Assembly (NCBI RefSeq): GCF_037414475.1
Contig: NZ_CP147913.1
Span: forward strand, 3,906,001 to 3,970,000
Direction of reading: 5' to 3'
DNA: 64,000 nucleotides
Origin: Myxococcus stipitatus
Lineage (GTDB): Bacteria > Myxococcota > Myxococcia > Myxococcales > Myxococcaceae
Below the pieces are notes generated by a model. The model saw nothing but the letters and a program-made list of their open reading frames with translations. It was not told where the DNA came from and did no database searches. Made by a program: the position numbers and the translations under genes. Position 1 is the stretch's first letter, and each line of letters opens with the position of its first letter. Of the stretch, positions 17,808 through 28,131 are shown one piece after another.

Positions 17808-19103
17808 TCAGCGCGCCGCGACGTCATCCGCCGCCACGGGCGCGAGCACTCCTTCGGCCTGCGTCGACAGCCTTCGCTGCTCACGTGAGAGATACAGGGA
17901 CACCGCCAGCCACAGCCCCGCCAGGGGCACCGCCGCCAGCGACAGTCCCGTCATGCTCAGCCCCAACGCGGTGAGCCCGCCCTGCAGCCACGCACTCACC
18001 GTGTCGCTGCCCCGGTACACCACCGTGTCGATGAAGCTCTTCGACTTGTAGCGCGCCTCGCGGTCCACCGTCGTGAAGAGGATTTCGCGCGAGGGCCGCT
18101 CCAGCGCGTAGTGACTTGCGCCTCGCAGCGCCTTGAACACCACCAGCACCCCCAGCACCGGCACCGCCGCCAGCCCCAGGAAGCCCAGGCCCGTCAGCAC
18201 CGGCGCCACCGCCAGCGCCGCGCCCAATCCCAGACGCGAGATGACCCGCCCCGTGACGAGCGTCTGGAGCGCCAGCGTCAAGAGCTGCACGTAGAAGTCG
18301 ATGTCGCCGAACATCGCCGTGCGCGACGCCGAGTCCTTGCTCAGCGCCGACACCAGCTGCACTTCCTGGAAGTAGAGGAACGTGGACGTGGCCGCGTAGA
18401 GCAGCACCTGGAGCCCCAGCCCGAGCAGCAGCGGCGAGGACACCATCAGCTTCAACCCCGCCAGCACCCCGCCGCCCACGGGCCCCTCCGCCGACGGAGG
18501 CTGGTGCTGGACATCCCGAGCCCAGCGGCTCAGCCAGCGCACGCATTGCGCGCTCACCTCCAGCATCACCGCGGACACCAGGATGAGGTTCACCGGGCCC
18601 ACGGGCTCCGCCAGCCGCCCCACCAGGAAGGGCCCCACCAACATCCCCGTGGTGCCCCCCGCGGCGATGAAGCCGAACAACCGCTTGCCCTGCTCGCTGG
18701 CGAACACGTCCGCCATGAAGCTCCAGAAGATGGAGACGACGAAGAGGTTGTAGACGCTCAGCCAGATGTAGAAGACCCGCGCCACGTTCTCCTTCGCCAC
18801 GCCCAGCTTCAACACCACGAAGAAGGCCACGAGGCTGACGATGAAGAAGCGGTAGATGCGCGGCAGCACCACGCGCCGGGGCCAGCGCGCCACCAACGCG
18901 GAGAACGCGGGCACCGCCAGCAGCATCACCACGAAGGTCGCCGTGAAGAGCCACGGCAGCCCCTTCACGCTGCCCGCCGTGCCCATCTCATTGCGGATGG
19001 GACGGAGGATGGCGTAGCCGCACATCAGCGTGAAGAAATAGACGAAGGACCCAAGGACGGCGCCGACTTCCTCGTCACGAACATCCACGAATCGCTTGAG
19101 CAT
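17808..19103 (-). CDS. NTP/NDP exchange transporter-like (TLC/MFS) membrane protein
   Basis: A 431-residue protein with about eleven to twelve transmembrane segments. The opening (YFFTLMCGYAILRPIRNEMG) and FGFIAAGGTTGMLVGP resemble the ATP/ADP-translocase-like family (TLC, PF03219) found in intracellular bacteria and also in some free-living Gram-negatives. Whether this member exchanges nucleotides cannot be told from sequence. ATG 19103 and GTG 19109 are both possible; neither has a strong ribosome site. It heads a likely two-gene unit with the Tat epimerase. Confidence 0.75.
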   Translation of the reverse strand: MLKRFVDVRDEEVGAVLGSFVYFFTLMCGYAILRPIRNEMGTAGSVKGLPWLFTATFVVMLLAVPAFSALVARWPRRVVLPRIYRFFIVSLVAFFVVLKLGVAKENVARVFYIWLSVYNLFVVSIFWSFMADVFASEQGKRLFGFIAAGGTTGMLVGPFLVGRLAEPVGPVNLILVSAVMLEVSAQCVRWLSRWARDVQHQPPSAEGPVGGGVLAGLKLMVSSPLLLGLGLQVLLYAATSTFLYFQEVQLVSALSKDSASRTAMFGDIDFYVQLLTLALQTLVTGRVISRLGLGAALAVAPVLTGLGFLGLAAVPVLGVLVVFKALRGASHYALERPSREILFTTVDREARYKSKSFIDTVVYRGSDTVSAWLQGGLTALGLSMTGLSLAAVPLAGLWLAVSLYLSREQRRLSTQAEGVLAPVAADDVAAR

Positions 19104-19217
19104 TGGCACGAGGTCGCGCGCGTCTCGATGAACTCCGGTGGGTCGGGGGAGGGGCCCACCGGGCGCGTCCCCGGCTGAACCCCGCCCCTTTTCTCGTATT
19201 CCCGCGAAGGCCGCGCG

Positions 19218-20516
19218 TTACTTCGCGCCCAGCGCCTCGCGCAGCGCCGCTTCCACGCGGGGCAGCGCCTCTTCGATTTCGGCCACGGACGTCGCGCCCA
19301 CGGAGAGCCGGAACCAGCCGGTGTCCTCCATCAGCCCGAACGCCTGGAAGGGCACGACCGCGAAGCTGGCCTTCTCCAGGAGCAGCTTGCGGATGTCGTC
19401 ATTCGTCTTCAAGCCGCCCTTGCCCACCAGGTCGAACTGGACCGAGAGGTAGATGGCGCCCTGCGGCGCGATGTGCCGCACCGGCAGCCCCGCCTCGCGC
19501 ATGCGCGTCAGGCCCTTGTGCAGCGCCTCCAGCCGCGCGTCCACCCGCTGGCGCATCTCACCCAGGAAGGACTCCGTGGCGGGCACGTCCTCCAGGTAGC
19601 GCGCCACCGCGACCTGCTCGGCCTTGGGCGCCCACGCGCCCACGTGGCCCAGCACGTCCCGCATCCGGGCGATGAGGGTCGGCGGGCCCACGCCCCAGCC
19701 CACGCGCACGCCCGTGGCGGCGAAGGCCTTGGAGATGCCATCCACGAAGACGGTGTAGGGGGCGACTTCCGGCACCAGCTCCACGGGCGTCACGTGCTTC
19801 ACCGCGCCGAAGCTCAGCACCCAATAAATCTGGTCGTACATCAGGATGAGCGGCTTGCGGCCCTGCTTCTCACGCGCGCGGTTCTCCGCGACGACGCGCT
19901 CGCAGATGGCGCCCAGCGTGTCGGGCGCAATCATGGTGCCCGTGGGGTTGAGCGGGCTGCACAGGCACAACAGGCGCGCGGAGCCCAGGTGCGGCGCCAG
20001 CTGCTCCAGCGTGGGCATGAAGCCGTGCGCGGCGTCCGTCGTCACCACCACGCCCTTGGCGTTCATCATGTGGATGTAGTGGTTGTTGTTCCACGAGGGC
20101 ACCGGATAGACGACCGTATCGCCCTCATCCAGCACGGCGCGGTACGTGCCGTAGATGATGGGACGGGCGCCGCCCGCGATGACGATTCCCTCCAGCGGGT
20201 ACTTCAGGCCCAGGGAGCGCTCGTAGAAACGCTGCACCGCCTGGCGTAGGTCCAGCACTCCATCCGAGGGAGGATAGTTCGTCTCGCCCGCCTGGAGCGC
20301 CGTGGCGATGTGCGAACGCAGGCCGTCGGGGATGGGGAACTCGCGCGGGCTGAAGTCGCCGACGGTGAGGTTGCAGACCTTGCGGCCTTTGGCCACCAAC
20401 TCCCGCACTTCCGCCGCGATGCGGAGAATCTCGCTGCCAACGAGTCCACGCGCCATGGTGCCGACGGTGGCGTCGTCCCGCGAGGGACGTGGGAGGGTGG
20501 TGAGGTCGAGAGCCAT
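19218..20516 (-). CDS. Class I/II PLP-dependent aminotransferase
   Basis: 432 residues, the usual length for aspartate aminotransferase-like enzymes. Visible hallmarks are GARPIIYGTYRAVL (cofactor phosphate region), SPLNPTGTMI, the YDQIYW segment, and the Schiff-base lysine in DGISKAFAATGVRVGW near residue 262. The substrate (aspartate, alanine or an aromatic amino acid) cannot be set. Start ATG 20516 has GGAG eleven bases upstream. It is divergent from the DUF1028 gene. Confidence 0.85.
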   Translation of the reverse strand: MALDLTTLPRPSRDDATVGTMARGLVGSEILRIAAEVRELVAKGRKVCNLTVGDFSPREFPIPDGLRSHIATALQAGETNYPPSDGVLDLRQAVQRFYERSLGLKYPLEGIVIAGGARPIIYGTYRAVLDEGDTVVYPVPSWNNNHYIHMMNAKGVVVTTDAAHGFMPTLEQLAPHLGSARLLCLCSPLNPTGTMIAPDTLGAICERVVAENRAREKQGRKPLILMYDQIYWVLSFGAVKHVTPVELVPEVAPYTVFVDGISKAFAATGVRVGWGVGPPTLIARMRDVLGHVGAWAPKAEQVAVARYLEDVPATESFLGEMRQRVDARLEALHKGLTRMREAGLPVRHIAPQGAIYLSVQFDLVGKGGLKTNDDIRKLLLEKASFAVVPFQAFGLMEDTGWFRLSVGATSVAEIEEALPRVEAALREALGAK

Positions 20517-20899
20517 GACGAAGGTTTCTCCGGTTCGTGCGCGTGAAGGGGACGCGAGCTGCGGCCGGGCGCGCACCATACCCGCCACTCGGGCCCTTGT
20601 GGGGCATGTCCTGAAAACGTCGGACGAACTGCCACACCTTCAATTTTCCCGGAAGCACGACACGTGGGGCATCCGGGCCGGCGGGCCCTCGTCTTCGCGG
20701 CCAGCGCCCTCAATCCGGGATTGACGGACGAATCACCGATATGTCGCGCGGAGAACGGGCGTTTCACGATTGCAATCCCGAAGGACGCGCTGGGCCCAGG
20801 CAGCGCGCCTTCGTGTTTCACACGACAGCCAGCCAGAGGTTCCTCCCCCGGTGAGGTTTCCTTGCCGGCCGCGGGAGTGCCTTCCCCAGAGGTCCGTGC
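20517..20899. other. Intergenic region between divergent aminotransferase and DUF1028 genes
   Basis: 383 bp without a supported gene. It contains AT-richer patches at 20605-20660 and 20710-20785. A TTGACG at 20721-20726 could be a -35 element for the DUF1028 gene, but no convincing -10 is seen at the right distance. Confidence 0.35.
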
Positions 20900-21910
20900 A
20901 TGAAGCCCATCCACCGTGGTCTCCTCATCGCGACGTCCCTGCTGTTCGCATCCGCTCCGGCTCTCGCGAAGGAGCGTCCCCCGACGAATCCTCGCGTCTT
21001 CGGCACGCGCGCCGTCGTGGCGTGTGACGCCGTGGAGCAGTCGTGCGGCATGGCCGTCATCTCCTTCCCCAGTGGCGTCAGCACGCTGGTGCCCTATGGG
21101 CGCGCGGACATCGCGGTGGCCAGCATGGCGCTCCCCTCGGTGGATGTCGCGCAGGCCATCATCGCCCGCATCGACTCGGGCGCGACCCCGCAGGAGGCCA
21201 TCGACTGGGTGCAGACCGTCGACCCGTATGCCACCACCCGTCAGCTCGCCGCGGTGAAGCTCCACCCGGACGGCAGCGTGACGCTAGGCCAGACCACCGG
21301 AGCGGACGCCAGCGACCACACCTGCGCCGTCCGGGGCGGCACCTTCGTCGTGCAGGCCAACAACATGACGACGCCTGACATCTGCCAGGCCATGGCGAAC
21401 GGCTTCCTTCAGGCGCACGGCAGCCTGCCGCAGCGGCTGTATGCCTCGCTCAAGGCCGGGGCGCTCGTGGGTGGAGACCGCGCCGGTGAGCGCTCGGGCG
21501 TCGTCCGCGTCTGGAACACCACGGTGGACACGGCCTTCTACACCCACGTGCTCGCGGACGCCGTCGTCCACGCCCACTCCGATGCGCTCCGAGAGCTGGG
21601 CGTCCAGCTCAATCGCTACCAGGGCACCCTGGGGGTGCCGTACCCCTCGGACCAGGTGACGCTCGACGCGGACACCGCGCGCCTCGTCAAGCGCGTGCTG
21701 CGCAAGCTCGGGTACTACCACGGCCGCATGGATGGCTCGTGGTCCGACGCCGCCGAGCAGGCCCTGTATGACTTCAACTGGAACAACCTTTTCTTCCTGA
21801 AGCCCACCGAGGTGGTGAACGGCACGCGGAAGATTGACGGGGTGCTGGTCAACTTCCTGCGGGACGCGGACCTGGGCGCGCTCGTGCGCGCCTCGGCCTC
21901 CGAGGGGTAG
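20900..21910 (+). CDS. Secreted DUF1028 family protein with C-terminal peptidoglycan-binding-like region
   Basis: 336 residues with a Sec signal peptide (MKPIHRGLLIATSLLF to about ALA at 23). The middle (about 33-240) follows the DUF1028 pattern: CGMAVISFPSG, repeated VDVAQAIIARIDSG, VQANNM, and GGDRAGERSGVVRVW. DUF1028 proteins are predicted Ntn-hydrolase-fold enzymes of unknown substrate. The tail (about 255-320, LVKRVLRKLGYYHGRMDG then WSDAAEQALYDF) looks like a peptidoglycan-binding domain. Export of this combination suggests a cell-envelope role (inference). ATG 20900 has AGAGG upstream. Confidence 0.8.
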   Translation: MKPIHRGLLIATSLLFASAPALAKERPPTNPRVFGTRAVVACDAVEQSCGMAVISFPSGVSTLVPYGRADIAVASMALPSVDVAQAIIARIDSGATPQEAIDWVQTVDPYATTRQLAAVKLHPDGSVTLGQTTGADASDHTCAVRGGTFVVQANNMTTPDICQAMANGFLQAHGSLPQRLYASLKAGALVGGDRAGERSGVVRVWNTTVDTAFYTHVLADAVVHAHSDALRELGVQLNRYQGTLGVPYPSDQVTLDADTARLVKRVLRKLGYYHGRMDGSWSDAAEQALYDFNWNNLFFLKPTEVVNGTRKIDGVLVNFLRDADLGALVRASASEG

Positions 21911-22049
21911 CACGCGGCGCGGTCCTCGGGCGGAGGTGTGTTGCCTTCTGTTCACCTCGCCCGGGGACAGGTGCTGGCACACGGCGTCCGGTCATGAGAG
22001 AGGGTGTTCCTCGCGGCCCCACGCTTCGTGGGTCGCCAGGGGAGGAACG

Positions 22050-22793
22050 ATGAAGAAGCGTGCCGGACGCTGGCTGTCTTCGCTGTGGCTTGCCGGGTGC
22101 CTCGCGGGCGCGGGGTGCTCCAAGAAGGAAGAAGCGCCCCCTCCTCCCGCGGCCGAGCTGCCACCTTCCGAGGAAGCGCCTCCCGCGGTTCCCGCGCCCG
22201 AGGGCACCCTCCCCCGCGAGGGTGAAGCCGCCGCGAAGCCTCCCGTTCATGTCGTGGCCGATGGGAGCACGGGCCTTCCGTCGAACGAGGCAAAAGAAGA
22301 GGCTCCGAATCCCACGCCAGCGCCCTCTGGAGGGATTGCTCCCGAGGATGTGAAGAATCGCGAGTGGACCACGAGCGCGGTGGTGCTGAAGCGGAGCACC
22401 GCGCCCCAGGCCACGCTGCGCTCCGTGCGCGCGGGGGCCCACCCGGACTTCGACCGCGTGGTGTTCGAGTTCGAGGGGACGCAGCTTCCGGGCTACCGGG
22501 TGGAGTACCCGAAGGAGCCGGTGGTGCAGTGTGGTTCGGGCGACGTGGTGTCGCTCGCGGGCAAGGCCCAGCTCGAGGTGAGCTTCACGCCCGCTCGCGC
22601 CCATACCAACGAGGGGCAGCCCACGGTCGCCACGCGTGAGCAGAAGCTCGCGCTGCCCGTGCTCGTGGAGATGGAGCGCATCTGCGACTTCGAGGGCGAG
22701 GTGTCATGGGCCCTCGGAGCCAAGAGCACCGCGCCCTTCCGCATCATGGAGCTGAAGGAGCCCGCGCGAATCGTGGTGGACGTGCGGCACTGA
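22050..22793 (+). CDS. AMIN-like domain lipoprotein
   Basis: A 247-residue predicted lipoprotein with signal MKKRAGRWLSSLWLAGC; the anchor could be Cys17 or Cys23. A Pro/Glu/Ala-rich spacer covers about 25-110. The C-terminal 130 residues (LRSVRAGAHPDFDRVVFEFE, LPGYRVEY, ending in ARIVVDV) fit the AMIN-like beta domain seen in bacterial lipoproteins. The spacer would let the domain reach through the periplasm. Start ATG 22050 has a strong GGGGAGGA. It stops 13 bp before the convergent malQ. Confidence 0.75.
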   Translation: MKKRAGRWLSSLWLAGCLAGAGCSKKEEAPPPPAAELPPSEEAPPAVPAPEGTLPREGEAAAKPPVHVVADGSTGLPSNEAKEEAPNPTPAPSGGIAPEDVKNREWTTSAVVLKRSTAPQATLRSVRAGAHPDFDRVVFEFEGTQLPGYRVEYPKEPVVQCGSGDVVSLAGKAQLEVSFTPARAHTNEGQPTVATREQKLALPVLVEMERICDFEGEVSWALGAKSTAPFRIMELKEPARIVVDVRH

Positions 22794-22806
22794 GCCGGAG
22801 CGCGGC

Positions 22807-24774
22807 CTACGCGCCCTGGCGCAGCTGGTCCGCGAGCCGGTCCAGTCCCTCGAGCAGCTCACGGTGCTTCGTCACCGAGGGCGCTCCACCAGCTCGCAGC
22901 GCCAGGGCCAGCACCGCGGGCACGTTCATCGCGGCATCCGAGCGCAGACGCTCGCGGTACTCGCGCATCCAGTCCGCCGGCGCGCGCAGCGACCAGTTGC
23001 GCTCGTCCACGGTACCCGGCTCGTTGTACGTGCCGGTCATCCCCAAGAGGTCCGTGAAGAACACCATGACGTTGCGCGCGCGGCTGGCGAACAGGTCCGC
23101 GAGCTTCGCCTGCGCGAGCTTCCCCGGGTCCCGAGCCAGCTCGCGCGCGAAGTCCTCGCGCCGCTGCCCGCTCTCCGGACACAGCCGTGTCGACAGGTAG
23201 TCCGCCTGCGCCTTCAACGTGCCCCGCCACTGCCATTCACCGATGAGGCGCCACAGCGACTTCGTGTCGTGGTTGCCCACCATCATCCAGTCCTCGGGCG
23301 CCACGTTCTCGCTGCGGTACACGTCCAAGGGGTTGCGCAGGTCCGCCTTCTGCGTGACCCGGAAGCGCCCCAGTCCATAGCGCGCCAGGACGCGTCCCAG
23401 CGGATAGGGCAGCGTGCTCAACACCTCGCCCAGCAGGTCTCCCAGCTCCCTCCCGTTGCGGCGCGCCGCCGCCACCACCGTGTCGAAGAGGATGCTGTAG
23501 CGCTGGACCTGCTCCGGCGTCAGCGACGTCACCTCCCCATCCGCGTACCTGGGCACCGAGCGGTCCAGTTGCGAGGGGCTCACCCACGCGAAGCGCGCCA
23601 GCCCTGGATGGTCGGGCAGGTCCGGCGAGGAGAAGAGACGCGCGCCGTGCTGCACCGCCCCCAGCGCATCCGCCTGCCCCGAGCGATACACCCACGGACA
23701 CACGAGCCCGTGAGGATGGTCCAAGCGCAGCCCGTCGTACTCCGCGAGCATCTTGTCCATGCGCGCGTCCATGAAGCGCAGCACCGCTCCGGGCTCGAGC
23801 CCTGGCGCGGGCTCGACGAGCCCCTCCGCGAAGTACTGCGCCGGGTCCAACACCGGGTAGTTCCACGGCTGGCCCTCGGGGTTCGTGCGGCTGGGCGGCG
23901 CGCCCATCGAGTACGTGTGCAGGAACAAGCCCTGCCACGCCCATGCGTCGCGCGGTGAGAACCCTATCTGCAAGTCACCGTAGAGTTTCAAGCGCTCGCG
24001 CGCCGTCCGCTCGCGCAGGCCCTCGTGTTGCGTGTGCACGAGGAACTGGAAGAACGCATAGCGCTCCAGCGCCTCCGCGTGGCGCGACTCCAGCGCGCGC
24101 ACTCTCTCGGCCGCGGCGCTCTCCTCCCCGGGACGAGGACTCCACAGACGTCCGTCGAGGGAGTCCGCCCACGGCCTCCAGTCCGGAACGCCCTTGTCCT
24201 CGCACAACACGTCGAAGAGCGCGTCGCGCAACAGCCAGGCATGGTTCCGCTCGCGGAAGACGCTCAAACGGTCCAACAGGGCACGCACCGCGGCGGATGG
24301 ATTCGGCTCCGCGCGTTGACGGCGGAAGGACGCCCACGCCTCGTCGAGCGCCGTGAGCTGCGCATGAAAGGCCCATCGGTAGCGCTCACCAGGACTCGCC
24401 GAACGCGAGCGTCCTTCCGCGAGCGCCGCCACGCGCCCTCGGGGCAACAGCGCGCCCCACGCCTCGTCCTCCAACCGAGGCAGGGCCACGTTGAGGACAT
24501 TGCGCGAGAAGAGCGTCCCGTCATACGGCGAGGCATTCGCCTCCGTCGTCTGTCCCTGCGGCCCCAGTTGGATGCCGGTGAACCCCAGCGTGTGCGCCGC
24601 TTCCAGGAAGCCGGCCGCGCCCTCCGTGTAGGGCGAGCCCCGGCCCAGGTCCTCGGTGGGCACGCTGGGAAAGCTGGCGTCCTGGATGCTCAGCACCAGG
24701 TTGCGGACATCGAGCGTGGCCAGGGCTTGGGTGACGAGTCGATGGTGGTCTTCAGGCAGCGAGGCTCGGGACAT
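22807..24774 (-). CDS. malQ: 4-alpha-glucanotransferase (amylomaltase, GH77)
   Basis: 655 residues. The enzyme transfers alpha-1,4-glucan segments between maltodextrins in the cytoplasm. The three GH77 acidic residues are placed: nucleophile Asp in [10 protein letters not shown] near 351, acid/base Glu in [10 protein letters not shown] near 447, and Asp in [10 protein letters not shown] near 501. The N-terminus ([20 protein letters not shown]) is also typical. With treZ at the start of the window it points to glycogen/maltodextrin use, although the two genes are 22 kb apart. ATG 24774 has no clear ribosome site. Confidence 0.88.
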   Translation of the reverse strand: MSRASLPEDHHRLVTQALATLDVRNLVLSIQDASFPSVPTEDLGRGSPYTEGAAGFLEAAHTLGFTGIQLGPQGQTTEANASPYDGTLFSRNVLNVALPRLEDEAWGALLPRGRVAALAEGRSRSASPGERYRWAFHAQLTALDEAWASFRRQRAEPNPSAAVRALLDRLSVFRERNHAWLLRDALFDVLCEDKGVPDWRPWADSLDGRLWSPRPGEESAAAERVRALESRHAEALERYAFFQFLVHTQHEGLRERTARERLKLYGDLQIGFSPRDAWAWQGLFLHTYSMGAPPSRTNPEGQPWNYPVLDPAQYFAEGLVEPAPGLEPGAVLRFMDARMDKMLAEYDGLRLDHPHGLVCPWVYRSGQADALGAVQHGARLFSSPDLPDHPGLARFAWVSPSQLDRSVPRYADGEVTSLTPEQVQRYSILFDTVVAAARRNGRELGDLLGEVLSTLPYPLGRVLARYGLGRFRVTQKADLRNPLDVYRSENVAPEDWMMVGNHDTKSLWRLIGEWQWRGTLKAQADYLSTRLCPESGQRREDFARELARDPGKLAQAKLADLFASRARNVMVFFTDLLGMTGTYNEPGTVDERNWSLRAPADWMREYRERLRSDAAMNVPAVLALALRAGGAPSVTKHRELLEGLDRLADQLRQGA

Positions 24775-24891
24775 GGCGGCTGACCACCGACCCTAGGGGC
24801 CTGGAGCGCACTCGCCAACCCTCCTCTCGCGCCGACGTTCAACATCCGTCCGAGCCGGACACTCTGGGAGACATCGTCAACACCCCAGGCC

Positions 24892-27800
24892 TCACTTCTG
24901 TGGGGCTTGGGGCGCGGGACGCGGCGAGCCACCGCCCCCGGGATGCGGCCGCGCGCCACCGTCCGGAGCGGCTCGGGAACGGAAGACCTTGCGCAACTTC
25001 CGCCCCAACCACGTCCGCGTGTCCACCAGGATTTCGTACACCGTGGGAATCACCAACAGTGTCAGCAGCGTGGACGTAATCGTTCCGCCAATCACCGCGC
25101 GGCCCAGCGGCGCCCGGAAATCGCCGCCCTCACCCGAGCCGATGGCCACGGGAATCATGCCCGCCACCAACGCGAAGGTCGTCATGATGATGGGGCGCAA
25201 GCGGATGCGGCCCGCCTCGATGAGCGCCTCTCGCAGCGGCATCCCCTTCTCGTGAGACCACTTCGCGAAGTCGATGAGGAGGATGGCGTTCTTCGCCACG
25301 ATTCCCATCAACAGGATGACGCCGATGAGGCTCATGATGTTGAGCGTGTCCCCGGTGATGAGCAGCGCCAGCACCACGCCGATGAGCGACAGCGGCAGCG
25401 AGATGAGGATGGCCAAGGGGTCCAGGAACGAGCCGAACTGGATGACCAGGATGAGGTACATCAACAGCACCGCGACCCCCAACGCGAGGAACACCCGCGA
25501 GAAGACCTCCTCCTGGTCCGCGGACTCGCCGCCCGTCGTCAGCGTGTAGCCCGCGGGGAGCTCCACCGCGCCCAGCCGCGCCTGGATGTCCCGCATCACC
25601 TCCGTCAGCGAGCGCCCCTGCACGTTCGCCTGCACGTTGATGACCCGCTCGCGGTCCAGGTGTGTGATTTGCGCGGGGCCGAGCGACTGGCGGATGTCCG
25701 CCACTTGTCCCAGGGGAATGAGTTGGGGCACTCCCCGCGGACTCGCGCCCTGGAGGATGGGCAGACGCGCGAGGTCGTCCGGGTTGTCTCGGGCCTCGGG
25801 CGCCAGGCGCACCATGACGTCTCGAGTCTCGCCCGTGGGGTCCACCCAATCCCCCACGTCGAGCCCCGCGAAGGCCGGCCGCAGCACCTGGGCCACGTGT
25901 CCCACCGTCACCCCGAGCTGCCCCGCGAGGCCCCGGTTCAAGTCCACCTCCAGCTCCGGCTTCTGCCCGCGCGTCGAGAGGCCCACGTCCACCGCGCCGG
26001 GCACCTGCTCCACCTCATGCTGGACCCGCCGCGCCAGCTCCGTCAGCGTCTTCTGGTCCGAGCCGCGCAGCTCCAATTGAATCTGCTTGAACGCACCTCC
26101 AAACCCCGAGGTGAAGACGGAGACCTTCGCGCCGCCGATGCGCGCCAGCTCCTGGCGCAGGGTGCTGCCCAATGAATCCTGGCTCACCTTCCGGTCCGCC
26201 TTGGGCTTGAGCCGCACGTACACCAACGCCTGGTCCACACCGGGCGCGCTCAAGGGCAGCGGCACCCCGATGGTGCTGTACGTATACGCGACCTCGGGAT
26301 GTGCCCGAGCCACCCGCGTCACCTCCTCCACCTTGCGCCGCGTGTACTCCAGGCTGGAGCCCGGTGGCGTCTCCACCAACAGCTCCACCTCCGAGCGGTC
26401 GCTCACGGGGACAAACCCCGCGCCGCCCACCGTCCCCTGGAGCGCCAGCGCCCCCACGAGCGAGCCCACCGCCACCAGCACCATGGCGAGCCGGTGGTCC
26501 AGCGCCCAGGCGATGACACCCTTGTACCGGTCCGCCTGCCGGTCGAACCACGTGTTGAAGCGCGAGAGGACACGCGAGATGAAGCCGCGCCTTGCGCCCT
26601 GCTCCACCTGTGGGTCCGCCCAGTACGCGCTGAGCATCGGGTCCAGCGAGAAGGAGACGAACAGCGACACCAGCACCGCGCAGGCGATGGTGAGGGCGAA
26701 GGGTTTGAACCACTGTCCCGCCATGCCGTACATGAAGGCCACCGGGACGAAGACGGCGACGATGGAGAACGTGGTCGCCGACACCGCGAGCCCGATTTCC
26801 GAGGTGCCCTCGCGCGACGCCGTGTAGTGGTCCTTCCCCATCTCGATGTGGCGGACGATGTTCTCGCGCACCACGATGGCGTCGTCGATGAGGATGCCGA
26901 TGGCGAGCGTCAGGCCCAACAGCGACATCGTGTTGAGCGTGAAGCCGAAGGCCCAGACGCTGATGAACGCCGCGAGCACACTCACCGGCAACGCCAGACC
27001 CGTGATGACGGTGGAGCGCCACGAGTTGAGGAAGACGAACACCACCAGCACCGTGAGCAGCGCGCCCTCCACCAGCGCCGACTGCACGTTCTCGACAGCG
27101 CTCTGCACCCGAACGCCCGCGTCGCGGACGATGGCCAGCTTCACGCCCGCGGGCAGCTTCTGCTCCAGCGCCGCCACGCGCTCTCGCACGGCGCCGGCGA
27201 CCTCGGTGGTGCTGTAGCCCTTCGACTTCAGCACGTCGATGCCCACCGCCTGCACGCCGTCGTAGAGCGCCAGCGTGCGAGGCTCCTCGGAGCCCACGAA
27301 GACATCCCCCAGTTGTCCCAGCCGGATGACCTGGCCATCACGTGTGGCCACCACCATGTCCTGGAACTCCTCGGGGGTCTCGAGCCGCCCCTTGAGGCGG
27401 ATGGACTCCTCCTCGAGCGGAGAGTTGATGCGCCCCACGGGCGCGGCCAGGTTCTGCGCTCCCAGCGCCGTCACCACCTCCGCCAGCGAGATGCGCGCGG
27501 CCTGCAGCGCCTCCGGCTTGAGCTGCACCGTCATCTCCCGCTCCACGTCGCCCACGACGTTGGCCTGCGCCACGCCCGGGACCGAGCGCAGCTCCCCCAC
27601 CACCAGCGGGTCCGCCACGCGGGACAGCGCCGCCACGTCGAGCCGCTCCGATGTCAGCGTCAGCGAGACGATGGGCGCATCCGCGGGGTCGAACCGCGTG
27701 AGCACCGGCTCCTCCATCTCCCGGGGCAAATCGGCCCGCTTGCTGGAGATGGCATCGCGGATGTCCTGCGAGGCCTCCTGGATGTCCTTCTCGAACTCGA

Positions 27801-28089
27801 AGAACACCGTGAAGGTGGCCAGGCCGTCCGTCGCGGTGGCCGTCGTCTCCTTCGGGTCCACGCCGCTGATGGCGAAGATGGCGTCCTCGATGGGCTCGAC
27901 GATTTCGCGCTCCACCGTCTCCGGCGCCGCGCCTGGGTAGACGATGGTGACCGCGATGACCGGCGCCTGGACGTCGGGGAATTCGTCCGTCTCGAGCTGC
28001 CACAACGCGACCAGGCCGAAGATGACCAGGGTCACCATCGCGGTGATGGTGACGATGGGACGCTTGATGGCGAAGTCAGAGATGAACAC
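24892..28089 (-). CDS. RND-family efflux permease
   Basis: 1065 residues with the standard RND layout of twelve transmembrane segments and two large periplasmic loops. The opening FAIKRPIVTITAMV and the TM4 pair in GILIDDAIVVREN (near 402-403, proton relay) place it in the multidrug (HAE-1-like) branch rather than the metal branch. It would pump hydrophobic drugs or lipids from the inner membrane and periplasm. GTG 28089 has GGGAG upstream. The adaptor gene is 42 bp upstream on the same strand. No outer-membrane TolC-type gene is in the window. Confidence 0.92.
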   Translation of the reverse strand: MFISDFAIKRPIVTITAMVTLVIFGLVALWQLETDEFPDVQAPVIAVTIVYPGAAPETVEREIVEPIEDAIFAISGVDPKETTATATDGLATFTVFFEFEKDIQEASQDIRDAISSKRADLPREMEEPVLTRFDPADAPIVSLTLTSERLDVAALSRVADPLVVGELRSVPGVAQANVVGDVEREMTVQLKPEALQAARISLAEVVTALGAQNLAAPVGRINSPLEEESIRLKGRLETPEEFQDMVVATRDGQVIRLGQLGDVFVGSEEPRTLALYDGVQAVGIDVLKSKGYSTTEVAGAVRERVAALEQKLPAGVKLAIVRDAGVRVQSAVENVQSALVEGALLTVLVVFVFLNSWRSTVITGLALPVSVLAAFISVWAFGFTLNTMSLLGLTLAIGILIDDAIVVRENIVRHIEMGKDHYTASREGTSEIGLAVSATTFSIVAVFVPVAFMYGMAGQWFKPFALTIACAVLVSLFVSFSLDPMLSAYWADPQVEQGARRGFISRVLSRFNTWFDRQADRYKGVIAWALDHRLAMVLVAVGSLVGALALQGTVGGAGFVPVSDRSEVELLVETPPGSSLEYTRRKVEEVTRVARAHPEVAYTYSTIGVPLPLSAPGVDQALVYVRLKPKADRKVSQDSLGSTLRQELARIGGAKVSVFTSGFGGAFKQIQLELRGSDQKTLTELARRVQHEVEQVPGAVDVGLSTRGQKPELEVDLNRGLAGQLGVTVGHVAQVLRPAFAGLDVGDWVDPTGETRDVMVRLAPEARDNPDDLARLPILQGASPRGVPQLIPLGQVADIRQSLGPAQITHLDRERVINVQANVQGRSLTEVMRDIQARLGAVELPAGYTLTTGGESADQEEVFSRVFLALGVAVLLMYLILVIQFGSFLDPLAILISLPLSLIGVVLALLITGDTLNIMSLIGVILLMGIVAKNAILLIDFAKWSHEKGMPLREALIEAGRIRLRPIIMTTFALVAGMIPVAIGSGEGGDFRAPLGRAVIGGTITSTLLTLLVIPTVYEILVDTRTWLGRKLRKVFRSRAAPDGGARPHPGGGGSPRPAPQAPQK

Positions 28090-28131
28090 GGGTGTCTCCC
28101 TCTCCCGATGAGGAACGAGGCGATGAAGCGC

